A stretch of 64,000 nt of DNA from Planoprotostelium fungivorum (Eukaryota > Evosea > Variosea > Cavosteliida > Cavosteliaceae). A model generated the notes under the pieces. The model made no database searches. It was given only the letters and a program-made list of their open reading frames with translations, and had not been told where the DNA came from. The stretch lies in assembly GCA_003024175.1 (NCBI GenBank), contig MDYQ01000120.1:1-64000 (forward strand), given 5' to 3'. The position numbers were made by a program, and so were the translations under genes. The number at the start of each line of letters is the position of its first letter. The first letter of the stretch is position 1. This document shows, in pieces, positions 11,907 to 25,900 of the stretch.

Positions 11907-13773
11907 ATGCAAAGAGACGAAGTGGTTACGATTCAATTTCCAAATGGATCCTCAACTCAAATCAACACGGGACTATTCGTTAGCAACAAATTCATCTCCA
12001 GCGAGTCTGGAAAATCTTTCGAGGTGACGAAGGCCATGGTCATACTTGAAGAGTCTCAAAAGAACAGGTGTTCAATCCCACCAATGGAAAGGTGATTTGC
12101 CGTGTGGCGGAGGCCTCTGCGAAGGATGTAGACAATGCAGTTCAAGCAGCCAGAGATGCCTTCGAACAATCCTGGGGGCTTCACGTGAACGGATTCGAGA
12201 GGTGTTCCTCCTCTGAAAAGCTTCACTGAAATGAACAGAGCCCGACTGTTGAACAAGTTAGCCGACTTGATGGAGAAGGAAGGAGACACGTTGGCGATGT
12301 TGGAGGCGTTGGATAATGGTAAAACGTTGGCCATGGCCAAGGCTGCCGATGTGCCCAAGTCCATACAGTGCCTCCGATATTACGCCGGGTGGGCTGATAA
12401 GATCCACGGAAAGGTACGACAAACAGTGAGAATGTCAACTGAGCAAAGCAGACCATCGAAGTGAACGATGACACGAATCTAGTCTACACTAGACACGAAC
12501 CCATTGGTGTCTGTGCTCAGGTATGTCGTCGATACCCTTTCCTCTCTTACATTCTTCAGATCATCCCTTGGAACTTTCCCCTGCTGATGCTGGCCTGGAA
12601 GATTGGCCCTGCATTGGCTACGGGCAACACCATTGTGATGAAGACTGCTGAGCAAACTCCCCTCTCCGCTCTGAAGGTCTGCGAGCTCATCGTGCAAGCT
12701 GGTTTCCCTCCCGGCGTGTTCAACATTGTTATGGGGTTCGGACCCACTACAGGAGCAGCTCTCTCATCTCACATGGGTGTAGATAAGATCGCTTTCACTG
12801 GTAGTACCGCTGTGGGAAGACACATCTTGAAGTCTGCCTCGGAGAGCAACCTGAAGAAGGTAGTTGGTGACTCAATGACTTAGACTCAACTCCAGCAGAT
12901 CACACTCGAGCTGGGAGGAAAATCTCCAAACATCATATTCGATGATGCGGACATAGCTCAGGCCATCAAATGGAGCAACTTTGGCATCTATTTCAACCAT
13001 GGTCAATGTTGTGCTGCAGGATCTCGCATCTTTGTGCAAGAGTCCATCTACCCCAAGTTCATCGAGGAATTCAGCAAGATCTCCTCTCAGATGTCAGTGG
13101 GCGATCCATTCCACGAGACAACATTCCAGGGACCTCAGATCTCCCAATTGCAGTTCGACCGAATCATGAACCACATTGAGATTGGAAAGAAGGATGCTAA
13201 GCTGCTCTATGGTGGTAATCGAGTGAGTCTCTCAGTGGAGGGTAGAGGAGTGACACACAGCAGAAAGGAGAAGAAGGATACTTCATCGAGCAGACTGTGT
13301 TCACAGATGTTCCAGAGGACAGCCGAATCATGAAGGAGGAAATCTTCGGACCTGTTGTGGTCATCAACACATTCAAAGACGAAGATGAGGTCATCCGAAG
13401 AGCCAATTCGACGGAATATGGTTTGGCTGCAGGAATCTTCACACGAGATTTATCACGGTCAGGATTGTTTCATAATGTGAAGCTTATCCTTTTCCAGTGC
13501 TCACCGAGTGGCCAGAAGACTGCAGGCGGGAACCGTTTGGATCAATCAGTGAGTGGACAGAAGATAATGATTACCTGATCGGTTCTGTAGCTATAACGAT
13601 TATGCAATGAATGTGCCCTTTGGTGGCTACAAGCAATCGGTAAGACAAGAATTAAATGGTGAACAACTGACGATCGATAGGGAATCGGCAGAGAGTTGGG
13701 CAAGTATGCCTTGGCCAACTACACCTCCATCAAATCCGTCAACATCAACCTTGGTAACCAGGCACCAATCTGA
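11907..13773 (+). CDS. NAD(P)-dependent aldehyde dehydrogenase (ALDH1/2-like)
   Basis: It oxidises aldehydes to carboxylic acids. The joined exons carry the full set of family motifs: [19 protein letters not shown] (cofactor-site Asn), a Rossmann region with [12 protein letters not shown], the catalytic-Glu motif [12 protein letters not shown], the catalytic Cys in [18 protein letters not shown] (about 12996-13055), [12 protein letters not shown], and the C-terminal [18 protein letters not shown]. Eight to nine short introns were placed, for example the 37-base one after EASESNLKK. The ATG at 11907 gives [16 protein letters not shown]; an ATG at 11796 would add a basic N-terminal extension that might target mitochondria. 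The TGA at 13771-13773 is followed by AATAAA at 13797. Similarity is nearest to cytosolic and mitochondrial ALDH1/2 rather than to CoA-acylating types. Confidence 0.92.
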
Positions 13774-13996
13774 TCACATCATTGTTGGCAATGGATAATA
13801 AACATTATGTACGTGACACAGTGGGTGATAGTACTGTGTCTATCTGAGGGGCACAAGTGGTTCAAAAGTGATGAAAATGAGTGTTTCTCTAGAAGCCCCT
13901 TCGATACAAATTTGTCGACGGTAATCTTACACCAGTTTTCGACACAGGTCATTTAGATTCGAAAGATGAATGAAGAAGCGAGGCGTGCATGTTCGT

Positions 13997-16900
13997 TTAC
14001 TCAAAGAGGGAAACTCCAATACCAGTCAGAATCCACTTGGCCTTATCACCACTGCACGGGAACATGAATTCTGAGATCAATCTCTCTCTGTTGCTGGTGT
14101 AGTAGACAGCAACGTTGACTGTGTTGGCTGGTGGGAATGGATCGGGCTCCTTGTTGAGGATCCAGCCAATGCTGTAGGAGGGTATTGTGACCAGCGAAGG
14201 TCCATCGGATGAAGATTCAGATAGCCTTCCTCCCTCGAATCCACATCCTTGCAGCTGAAGATTGGAGACGACAATCGGAAGCTTACAATTGCCCAACGAT
14301 TTTGCATCAGGGCCAGAGACGAGCTTCAATTGATCGAGCGAAACCCCGAGGGCTCTGGCTGTTTGTTGTCGAAGAGCGTTGATCAAGGTCTCAGGTCTGA
14401 AGAGCTCTCCAAGGTCCATGGGTGTTTTGAGAAGGGTGTCGTTATTGACTCTCTCCACCCATTTGTCTTGGGCAATGGCACGCTCAGCGAGACCTCTCAG
14501 CCAGGAGAAGGCATCCTCAGGACCTTCCCACTCATCCAGCCAAGACATGGGGACAGTGCCAGTCAAGAGCTGCTGTCCAGCTGTGGCAATGGCAGGTGTC
14601 AACATGGTCGTTCCTGCTATGACCTTCTGAATGTTGCTCAAGATACCTGCACATCATCAGCCAGGAGATCATCCATTCTCACTCACCATTGACTTTCTTA
14701 CACAAGTTGTGGCAGGCCTGATTCTCCAGATAAACAAATCCTTCTACGGGAGGTACATCGGGTTTCATGGAGATCTTTCCTTCGACAATGTTCTTGTTGG
14801 ACTCTGTCAACTTCTGCCAGAGTTGGATCATCGGTCCCAGCTCTTGGTTCCATTTCTCGCGGTTGAAGCGCATACCAGTGCCACCCACGGAGGTCAAGAC
14901 CTTGAGGGAGTTGATCACTTTGGTCGAGTTGGTCTTCTGCAATGCTCGGTCAATGTTGCTCGGGAGCTGGAAGAGGTGTGGGGCGTCGATGTCAGAGAGG
15001 TCATGGATGATCTTCAGGTAGTCGTCGTGTCTGGGATTCTCCGGCAGGGTGATGGTCTTGGTCAACTTTCTGGAGGCTTGTTTCCCGATGACCTCTCCAG
15101 TGAAGAAGAACTGGAGGTAGGTGCGGAGTACCCTCATGTCGTAGTCGTTGTCGATTCTTCCACCGTAGATGGCATTCTCAAACAGTCCGTGGAGGGGTGC
15201 CCAATCGAGGGTGGGAACATTGTTCGCACAGGCGTTGTCCAGGAGCTCGGCACATCCCCTCAGATCGGCAAAGGAGAATTCGTAAAACTTGGACCAGCCC
15301 TGAGGGACGAATGCTCTCCTCTCCTGGATGACGGCATGGAACCAGGCCAGAGTGAAGAGACTCTGGGCTCTCAAGGTGGAGCCCTTGGCGATGAACTCAG
15401 GAGTCCAGCCCTCGTAGGTTCTGAGGAGGTTCTTCTTGATTCCTGGGGGTGACTCGAAAGTGATCTTCAAGCTGGACTTGAGTAGAATGGTTGAGAAGCG
15501 GAGGTGGGGTTCGGAGGTGAGCCACAGTCTGAAATCTGGATGGGGTGTCATGGAGTTGAGCTCCTTCTCCAAGGTGGGGAGCCAACTGATGGCCAGATGC
15601 ATGTTCTTGAGGAGCACCCAGCATCCCTCCTTTCCTCCCTTTCTCAATGCGGCCAAGGCGATCTCAGCCTGACCCTGACCCATGGCCACTTGAAAGAGTT
15701 TGTCTCTTCCAATGGACTTGGCAGCAAAGTCTTCCAGCTCTTGCGAGGGATCGGCACCCGGAGAGATGATGAGAAGGAGGGGTTCATCGGGAGAGGACTC
15801 ATCCTGGTAGACCTTCTGGAAGTTGAAGGGCTGAGGTGCCAGGGTGGGAAGCTTGATCATCTCGCACACAAACAGATTCATCGCTGTCTCCAGTCGATCG
15901 GGTCGGAGGGCCTGAATGATCAACAGCTTCTCGAAGCCACTGATCTTCCCTGCGTACTTCTTGGGGAATTCAGTCTCAGCTGAGACGGAAGCAGCCCAGG
16001 TGCTCCATGCCTCGCTGTCCTTGAAGTTGGCACTGGCAGTCAACTTGGGTTGAGAGTTGGACAGCAGAGTGTAGAAGGGTTTGCGGTCCGCTGAGGCCCA
16101 GGTGGGGAAGTCAGCTGCGGATGACCCAATGCCAGCGACGATCTTACCGACCAAGAGCTCCCATTGCTGCTCACCAAAAGCCTGAGGGTACATCACATGA
16201 ACGAGGTGCAGTCCAAACATGAGTCGATCCTCCTTGAAGATAGACCGTGAGACGTACTGGAAGATGGACTTCTGGAGCTTGTCGCAGATCTGATTCAACC
16301 TCTGCTCCACGTTGGTGTTGTTGTCTCCGTTCTCTCTTGTGAAGGCCTTCTGGAACAGCTTGAGGAATACGGGAAGAGAGTACTGGTACATGTGGTTGAT
16401 CTTGCTCAGATCTGAGATGACAAAGAAGAGCCCAGATCCCATCACAGCGATCTTGCGGTAGACTTCTCTCTCCTTGTCCAAGAAGATCTGCAGCTCCTTT
16501 GACTCCTTGAGGGACTGTGCGATGACCATGGACTTGGACTTGGTCTCGTTGAGGGACTCAATCAGCGTCTTGTTCTCCAGCAGGTTACCCGTCGATGAAG
16601 CTAGCTCCACCAGCAGCTGTTTCTCTAGTTCAGCCACTTGGACCTTCTGCTCCTCCTCCGTCAGAAGAAGTTGACTCTTCTTCGTCTCCAGCTCTGGTTT
16701 CTCATTTCGAATGGTGAGTCCCAGGAGTTGACCTTCCAGTCCAGATCGAGTGGTGGTGAAGTTGACCAGAGTGATCAGGGCAGCTGCATCGGGGGGGATG
16801 ATGGGGTCTGCGTTACGAGTGACGAGGAAGAGCTTGAAGTCATCGTGGTAGTCGGTCGTCTTGTCTCCGATCTGGATGACCCATCGAGGTCCCTGACGCA

Positions 16901-19900
16901 ACAAATCTCTGCGCAGTAGAGGGTACAGCACCGGATGTATCTTGTCCACCTGCTCCTTTCAGCTCATGGCTTGTCTCTCCTCTCACCTCTTGGATGACCA
17001 GTGTCTTTCCGAATCTCACAGCAAGCTCCAACGTTGTAGAGAACTTTTCATCTTCTTGTGTGGTAACATCGAGTTTGTTGTTCTTCAAGTGGTTCTTCAG
17101 CCACTCCGCTGCTTGGGTGGAAGGATCGATGACGAAAGAGACGGGAATGGACTGAAGGATCATGATGGCATTCTCCATCGACAGATCATCCGCTGGAAGT
17201 CCCTCCGCCTTCAGTATCAACAGCTCTGATTCTGTGGACATGAATCCCTTGTAGCTCCAATTCTCCGGTAAACCAACCAGACGGCTCCATTCAATGACCT
17301 AGTGCATTCAGTTTCATCCAATCCAATGATGTCTTACCTTGTCTCTACGGAGATCCTCAGTGGCGGCAGAGAGGTAAGTGGTGTAGGCAGCGGCCAAGAG
17401 AGCATTGGCGGGTAGAGCTTCCAACTCGAGGGAGATGGCATTCACTGTGGCTTCCCATCTGCTCTTCTCTCCTCCGAGCTTGCTGAATAAGCTTTGGGCA
17501 GCATTGAGTGTATCCTCTGCCTTGGTCAACTCCAACTTGAGCTCGGCAGCCTCGGTGGTCATTCTGGAGAATTCGTTGGTGAGGGAAGCTACCTTTGCAT
17601 CCAGCTTTCCCAGATCCTCTTGAAGCTTGTCTACCTTCTTCTGAGACGTCTGCAAGTTCTTGACCAGCTTGGCCAGAGACTTCTCCAGGGGACCAATGGA
17701 CTCCAGAACAGAGGAGTACTGCACGTTGGCCTTCACCCAAGCAGCCAAAGGAGCAGCGGCCTTGGATGACTTGGCAATGACTGCATCCTCGTACGAGTTG
17801 GCGTTGGCTTTGAGGATTGCCTCCACTTGCTGACGGATCTCTGTGGTGATGGCACGCGCATCGAAAGCCAAGATGTTGTCCTTCACTCCTGACTTTCCTA
17901 AGAAAGCCTTCATTCCGTTCCACGAGTTGTCTTGGTAACCCATCAAGGCCAAGACACCCATCAAGACATCCCTCACGGCCTGGGGTGGAGTCTTCAACGA
18001 TTTGAGTTCCACCAAATTGTCACTTCGAATGGATCCCACAGCAGCTCTGGCTGCATCCAGGATGGGCTGAATGTTGGACAGCTTCCCCTCGATTTCCACT
18101 TTCGATGTGTTCATGGCAATGGCCTCCTCGGCTAGCTTCTCTGTCAGCACCTTGATCTCTTTCTTCTGTTCTGATGCCAGCTCCATCGACTTGGTGATCT
18201 CTCCCAGAGCTTTGTTGGCTAGGTCTTGTTTCTCAGCCAGCAGCACCTTCTTCTCCTCCGCATCTCTGGACAGGGAATCGACGACGATGGCAGCCTCAGA
18301 GAGCTTGCTGAGACCTGTCTGAAGCCTCGACTGTTGATCGATTGATTGTTGTCTCTTCTGTTCGTAGATCTTCTTGTATGTCTCCAATAGCGTGATGAAG
18401 TGTCGACTGGTTGCTCCACTGTTGACGCAGCTGTCGTGGATGCGCATGATGTTCTTCACGGTCTCTTCTTTCTTGGGAAGGTCCTGCAGCATTGCCTTCA
18501 GGGACATGATGGGCACCAGTCCCATTCCTTCGGGTCCCCATGCATCCCACCATTGGATGTTGCACTTGTTGTAGAAGGCAGGGTTGCTTTCACATCGGAT
18601 CTGGAAGGACTCGTTGCGAGGATCAAACTCCAACACCACGTGAAGATTCTGCTTGATTCTGGATACGAAGAAGGCAAAGAGTCCTCCCACAAATCCCTCT
18701 TCCGATGCCAGAGTCTTCAGAGGACTCAAGATGCCCTCCAATTCCTCCGCTGCATACAGTCCTGGAACCTGACAGTCATGATCAGATCAAGTGAATGGAT
18801 AACGATGCGTCAATTGAATAGATGACTCACCTCTCCAGAAGAAAGCAGACTGTTGACGTACTCTACGAATTCGGGCAACATGAACTGATGGTCTTCCAGC
18901 ATGAAGACTGTGGATACACCTTCTATTCCAGCCGATTGGAGGACGTTCTTGAGGTCGATCTTGAATTGCTTGAGACCGTAACCCTTTCCAATGTTGGGTG
19001 TGATCAATTTGCTTCCGTTGATGGAGCATGCCAGCTGCACGGAAGTCCTTCTTCCCACACCGGGCTTTCCTACGAGAAGGAGAGAACCTCCGGGAGAGGA
19101 GAGGACTCGATCGACGTGGGCGATGTGTTCGAGGATCTCTCCAAAGATGAGCATGTGGAGCTCCTTCACATCTCTCTCGTAGACGATGATTCCCTTGTTC
19201 ACAAAGTCCTTGAAGTCCTCTGGCTCTACGCGGTACAGTTGCTTCAATCCATCAGCTCCCACTGTGGTAGAACCAAAGGTGGTGAAGAACTGGGCCGTTG
19301 TGTACTTGGCCGACCACTGTCCCTTGAAGATGGGCTCTGCGATCTTGTCGTACCTCTGTCTCGCGTTGTTGTCTACGCCCTTGTCTCTGAACAATCTCTG
19401 GGACTCGTAGGATATGACATCGATGATGTCACATGAGTTGAGGTCGTAGCGCATGAGACCGTGAACCCATTTGGTGATGTCTCTGGGGGTGGTGATGTAA
19501 TGGCTGTATTCATCTTGGGGGAATCGGCTCTTCACTTGCTCGTAGATGTCCACCATCGTTGTGGCCAACTTCTGTCTGTTGGCCTTCACCTTCCATGTGC
19601 CATTGTCAGGAATGACCGATAACACAGCATCCAGATAGCTCGAGTAGATGGTCTGGAGGTGTTGTCTGGAAGGATACACGATGTACAGAATACCTGTCCT
19701 TCAATCATTTCGTGTCCTTGAAGACGATAGAGAGACTCACGCATGAGGGCAGTGAAACGAGTGGTGAGAGGATATCTTCCCACTGTGGTAGATGGGTTCA
19801 TGGAGCAGATCAATTGAACTCGTTCGAGACCGATCCACTCGAGCTCATCGTCGTAGAAGCCTTCGTAGGTGATCAGCTGCTGGAGGAACGAAATCAATTG

Positions 19901-22900
19901 GATCGTGTCGTATTTGTCGGGCTTTGGAAGATTGATGTCCTTCAGGTACAAGATGCTCTTGTCACCCTCCTTGGGACGATACACCTGCTCCTCTCAGTCC
20001 TCTCCTTCTACTTCCTTCTCACCTTTCCTTTGGCCGATGTGTGAAGAGAGCACAATTGAGACAATTTCTGGACAACATGCGCTGCAGTGGTTTGTGAATT
20101 ACAGTGGAGGGTGCCTACAGAGGTGGATCTCAACTGGTTGAAGCAGTATCTCAGGAGCATATCTACGACCATCAGTTCTGTTTCATGGGATGCCTCTCAC
20201 TCTTTCCACATCCCTCAGGACCCACGATGATGATGGGATCATTGGTACTGATCCAAGAGAGAACGATGTCTGCATTGGCTCTCACATCTGAAGTGGGCAC
20301 CACGGGCTCGTTGATGACCTAATCGAGAATGAGAGAGGCCATGTGGTCAAAGTCACCTCGTGATACTTGATGTCGATGGACTCGTTCATTCCCTCGTAGC
20401 TGCGGTAGGAGAGAGACTTGGCATCGTAGTAGCACTGGAGGAGGTTCTTTCCGGGGTTCTCACCGGCCCACGAATAAACTTCCTTGGCGAAGGCGGTTCG
20501 ACGCTCTACATCGAGGTTGCTGCCGAGACCTCGAACGAGCCCCGTGCAGAACTCTCCCTTGGTGGTGACCTTCTGCAGAGTGGACAGACCACTCATGACC
20601 AGTCCAGCCTTGGTGGTCTCTGTGATCATCGAGTTGTCGTTGAGGACCCACTCCACGGCCTTGTTGAAGTAGCTCTCGATCAGCTTCTGCACCTTGTCTC
20701 TCGCCTCTTCCGGTTGACGGATGAGCCAGGAGGAGATCTGAGCCTGGGTGTCCATGTCCTCGTCAGCCAAGAAGATGGTACCCATTCGGGAGACTGTGGC
20801 AGGTGAAGCCCATCGCAGACTGTGAGTCTCGAAGATGAAGTTGACGTTGGTGTAGAACTGGATACGCTCTCCACTGGGCATGGTCAAGAGACGGTTGTCG
20901 TCCAAGACCGAATTGAGGGACTCCACCCACTCGGGGTCGATGTCACCATCACAGATGATCCAACTGTGGATCTCCGCGGGCTCCTTCACCACCGTTCGAG
21001 AGGCCTTGGTGAGGACTCCGTCGAACCACTCACGAGTGTCCATGTCCATATATCCCAGAAGCTTCTGTCTGGGAATGGACTTGGGGTTCATGGCGTGAGT
21101 GACCACCTTCTTCTTCAGCTTCATCAGGGACTCCCTCAGCACAGACCATATCGTAGACTTTCCTGAGCCTCCCGGGCCCACGATGACCACTCCCATTCTC
21201 TGGTTACAGGCTTCGTAGAATTGTAAGATTTTGCTCTTCTGGATGTCCATGTGCATCAGCTTCCTCTCGTCCAGTGTGCTCTTGATGGCAGCCTCCAGTT
21301 CATCGTAAGACACCTCCTCTACACTGGTGCCAGGGAAGACGTCGCTGATCAATCCGTTGAAGGTTCGGACGTCGGCGAAGGTGAGCTTGGACAGTGTGTT
21401 GATGCGAAGGGCTTGTACCACCGTCCTGAGCTCGGTGTTGAGATCGATCTCCTCTCCTCTCTTCTTTCTGGCCTGCAGCAGCTGACCCGCAGAGTTGAGG
21501 ATGGTCTTGAGAGGTCGAAGACCCCAATCGTAATGCTGTTGAGGAGAGAGCAGTTGCTTGCACAGACGGAACACGGCCACCATCTTGGTTCCCACTTCTC
21601 TCGCATTCACGAAACCTGAAAGGTTCAGTGTGTGAGAGTCGTCCACCTTCACCTTCGGAGTACATCATCACTTCAGAGATCTGGTCTAGATCAGGTAGCG
21701 TCATGGCAACAGCACGGAACAACTGCTTGAGATTGTCGGGGAGCTTGCTTCTTCCTCCGTACTTCTTTCCAGGAGGATTCAGCGTGACGAACACGGCGGC
21801 ATCATGGTCCACATTCAGGTTCGATCCCAGTAATTCCATAGTCGGATGCTTGTTCTTGAATGCGGTCTGAATGGCTTGGATCTGCTGAGACACAGCGGAG
21901 AGCACCTGCAGGGATCAGTGACAAGACTCTCAGACGATGAACACCTCTTCGTCGAGACGGTTGAACTCATCGAAACAACCCCATGCACCGCACTTGACGA
22001 CACCGATGAGGATACGACCCATGGACTTGAAATCGATGGCCTCATCACAATTGAAGACCAGAACTTGTCGAGCGAACAAGAGACCCAGGGCCTTGACGGA
22101 TTCGGTCTTTCCGGTACCAGCGGGACCGTAGGGGTTTCCTCCATATCCGTTGTTCATGGCTTGGGTGAGGGTTAGGTAACACTTGTCCGTCAGTGGAGTG
22201 TGCACCAGCTTGGCTGGATTTCCTTGGTACTCGTAGGTGTAATTGAAGAGGGCGTCGTACATTCTGATCTTGCAGTTCTGGTGGTCATCCATGTAGAATC
22301 GTGCCTGCTTCTGCCACATCCAGTGGTTCAATGAGTCGACGTTGTTCTTCATCAGTTGATCGATGACATCCATGTCGTGGATGATGTCCAAGATCAGAGC
22401 CTTCACTTTGAGGTAGTTCACATTGTTACCCGCTGCATCGTATTGGACCAACTTCTGCAGTTGCTCTTGTAACTCCGCCTTCAGCTCCTTCAGCTTTCCC
22501 TTCTGGATGGCGAACTCGGCTCTCTCGGTAAAGTGGACCTCTTCGGCACAGCACAAGATCTGCGAAGGAAAGGCGTTGATATCCTGAACCTGCAGGCACT
22601 TGACTAACAGATGCTTGAGGGTGTTCTTCATCTCGGCAGCCAACTTGGACAGCCACTCCTCCACTCGATCGGACACTTGCACAGGGTTCTGCAGCTGGAC
22701 CACCTCTCCCACCGAACTCTTCATGGCGATGATGGACTTTTTGTCGCTGGAGAAGTCCACCGAGTTGATACCTTGGAACAGCTTCTTCAGGTGACTCTGA
22801 ATGACCACAGGGTTGGCTGCCTGTCCCAGGATCTCGAGCAGATCGTCATCTCCAATGAAGTAGAATCTGGGGAAAGAAGATCTCTTGGTCTCTAAGAACT

Positions 22901-25900
22901 CTGAGAGGGCCTTCTGGCATCGTTCCAACTGATCGTTGATCATGACAAGCAGATCCTTCACATCCGTGTAGTCCACAAGGGAAATGACTCTCTTCTGGTT
23001 GTAGACGTACTCCATCATGTTGCGGAATTCTCTGTCGATGCGCTCGAATCTCGCACCCTCTCCGGGGAAGAGACCCTTTCCGAAGATGGGGACCAGATAC
23101 AGCCATCTCCTCTGTGCATTGTTCAAACGTCCCAGGTAGTCCATCAGATTACCCAGTTTCACCTCCCACGTACCCGCATCGTCAGCGAATCCCTATTCGA
23201 TGTGAGAAGAGTAAGATACATCCTATTCAAGGATGATGCACGATGTGTGAGAGGATGATGTGTGAGGATGATGCATGGTGTGTGAGAGAGGATGATGTGT
23301 GAGAGGGGATGATGAAAGAGGGGATGGAGATGGATACCTTGTAGTAGGGGGAGTCTTTGAGGGACATGACGAGGGACTGATTGTCAGAGACGTTGGACAT
23401 GAGATCCTTCCAGTCCTTGATGAGATTGATGGGAGCTCCTCCTTCTAAAAACTCTGAGAAAGCATATTCGTTGGCCGCAGCCCAAGCCTTGAGCTCCTGA
23501 AGGGCCTCTCGGATGGTGACCTCGCCTTGAGCTCTGCTGTTGAGTTCCTTGATCTGGTGTGCATTCTTCACGATGGCATCGGCCACGCTGAGCCATGTGC
23601 CGAGAGTGAGGTCTGTGATGGAGGTTCCCTTGGTGATACCAACCATTCTGTAGAGCTCTGACCAGTGCTCGGGGGTCAGTGCATCTCCTCTGACGTTCTT
23701 GAGGGAGGGGAAGATGTCTCGGTATTTGTCCAGCTCAGAGATGACGTAGATGGTCACGTTGTCCTTGTTTCTCAACTTGGCCTTCTCTGACCACTCCGTC
23801 AGGTAGTCGTCGAACACGTACAGCTTGTTTCGGAATGTCAGCCAGTTTTCCTCCCTCAGACCTTGCAGACTTGTGGTGAAGGTCTCGTAGAAGCTCCACG
23901 ACTCTTCGTAGGCATTGATCTCCTGCTCTAGGTCCTCGATGCCTGAAAAGTGGGCAGATTGTAGATCGAAGGATGAGCAGTCTCGGTTGATCGTGTCGGC
24001 TACGGTCTTCAGCTCCATGAACTCAGACTTGATGTCTCTGAGCATGTGAAGAGTTGCCAGTGCTGCAGATGTATCTTGAATGGCCACTTTGTTGGGCTTC
24101 AGCTCACTCCAACGGGCAGAGAACTTGATGAACTCTCCGTTGAAGTTGCTGATGCGTCCCTCGATACCCGTCTTGATGGCCTCCACCTACACATCACTCA
24201 GTACTGATGGTGAGTATCATCCACTCTTCACCTGCTCCGAGACCATGACCTCGTGGTACTCCATGGAGATGTGGAACTGCTCCCACTTGCTCTGCAGTGT
24301 GCCCAGGTTCATACCAGCACCAGCCACGGACTTCAAAAAGTTGTTCTTCGATTCGGCCGAGTCGTACACCTCCTGGTAAGTTGGTTTCTCCGATTGCAGG
24401 TTCTTGTAGGTCTCGTTGGCGTGGGTGATCTCCTCCACATTGGTGGGCCTCTTGGCCAACTTCTCCACAGCCTGAGCCGTCCAGTCCTCGACTTCGACGA
24501 CGTTCTTCTGAATGGACTTTCTGATGGAGGCGAAGAGGGCATCTGTGAGTCTCTGAATGAGATCGTCGATGGAGGACTTGACGGGTGAGAAGGACAAGTT
24601 GATGCAGTCCATCTTCTTCTCCGTGGGAAGCTTCTCTGCCTCTCTCCCCCTCAACTTCAGCATCTTGAAGTTGAGCTCCCAATCGGCCACGTTCCTCAGG
24701 TTCTCCTCCACGTAGGCATCGATGTTGACACTTCCCAGAGCCACCCATTCGCGGAAGATCTGATACGTCAGTCGAGAGTTGAAGAGTGGAGCTCACCTCT
24801 TGTTCTTCCATCAATCTCTTGAATAGCTCCTCAGCTTTCTTGTAGACCACGATGAGACTGAGAGGGTTTCGATCGGCCATCTCTTTGAAGATGTCGCTGT
24901 CTCCCACACCGGTGAATGTGCTGGGGAATTTGATAAACTTCTTCATGACTCCGTAGTACTTGGCTCGGATGTCTTCGAAGGAAGGTCTGAATTGAAGTTG
25001 TTGCTGCTTGTACACTAGTTCTACATTGAACTCGGAGGTGTGCTCGTGAAGGCTCTCCAATCCAAGCTTGTATTGGTACTCCAGTGCTTTGTACAGTTGG
25101 TGGTCCCAGTGCTCCAGCCACATGGTCATGTTCTTGTACCCTTGGTTCTTCAACGAATCGAAGATGGTGCGTATCTCTCTGACTCCCTCCTTCCACTTGG
25201 CCTCGTGCTTCAGTAGATCGATGTTCATCAGCTGCACCACTCTGTCTCCGATGATGGAGTGGTACTTTCTCAATTTTCTGGAGACTCGGTCACATCTACA
25301 ACTAAACGGTGGCTCTCACCTGTTCTCACTGGTGATCTTCTCTGCTGCCTGCTTGAGCATTTCGATGTAGGACTCCACTTCAGCGGGAGAGGAATTCCAG
25401 GTAACTTGCTTCTTGGGTTGCTGCTTGATGACCTGCTCGAAGGCGATGGCATGCTCCAAGAGGATGGGGGCCTGACAGGGGATGATCTGATGGAACACAG
25501 TGTTGTAGAAGTTGGCCACTTGCTTGAGGACGATGCCGTGTCGATGGAACTTCTGTGCATTCTCAGCCACGTTCTTGATCTTGGGAGGAATCTTGAAGCC
25601 CAAGGCCGTGAGCTGTCTGACCTCTCGCAGGAGAGTGATGAGCCTCTCAGAGAAATTGACACGCATCTGTCCGTTCCTCTCGATGTCGATCTCCATCAGT
25701 CTTCCTGTCATCTCCAGGATCACGGGATCTTCAGTGTTGTCGAAGGCTCTGTCCATGTCGGACACCCAGAAGCTAAACTGTTCCTTCTGGTACACCTTCA
25801 GTTCTTCCACCAGACTGGTCGCCGAGCTCTCAAACTTGGACATGCGCTGTAGATCACCCAGGATGGGCTTGACTGACTTGTGGAGGTGCTCCGTCTTGGC

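Noticed and set aside
14631-15452. 273-codon plus-strand open frame
   Set aside because: It lies opposite dynein heavy chain exons that match the family throughout; its product is low in recognisable structure and is a shadow of the real gene.
18822-19436. 204-codon plus-strand open frame
   Set aside because: It is antisense to the AAA4 part of the dynein gene, with no family resemblance.
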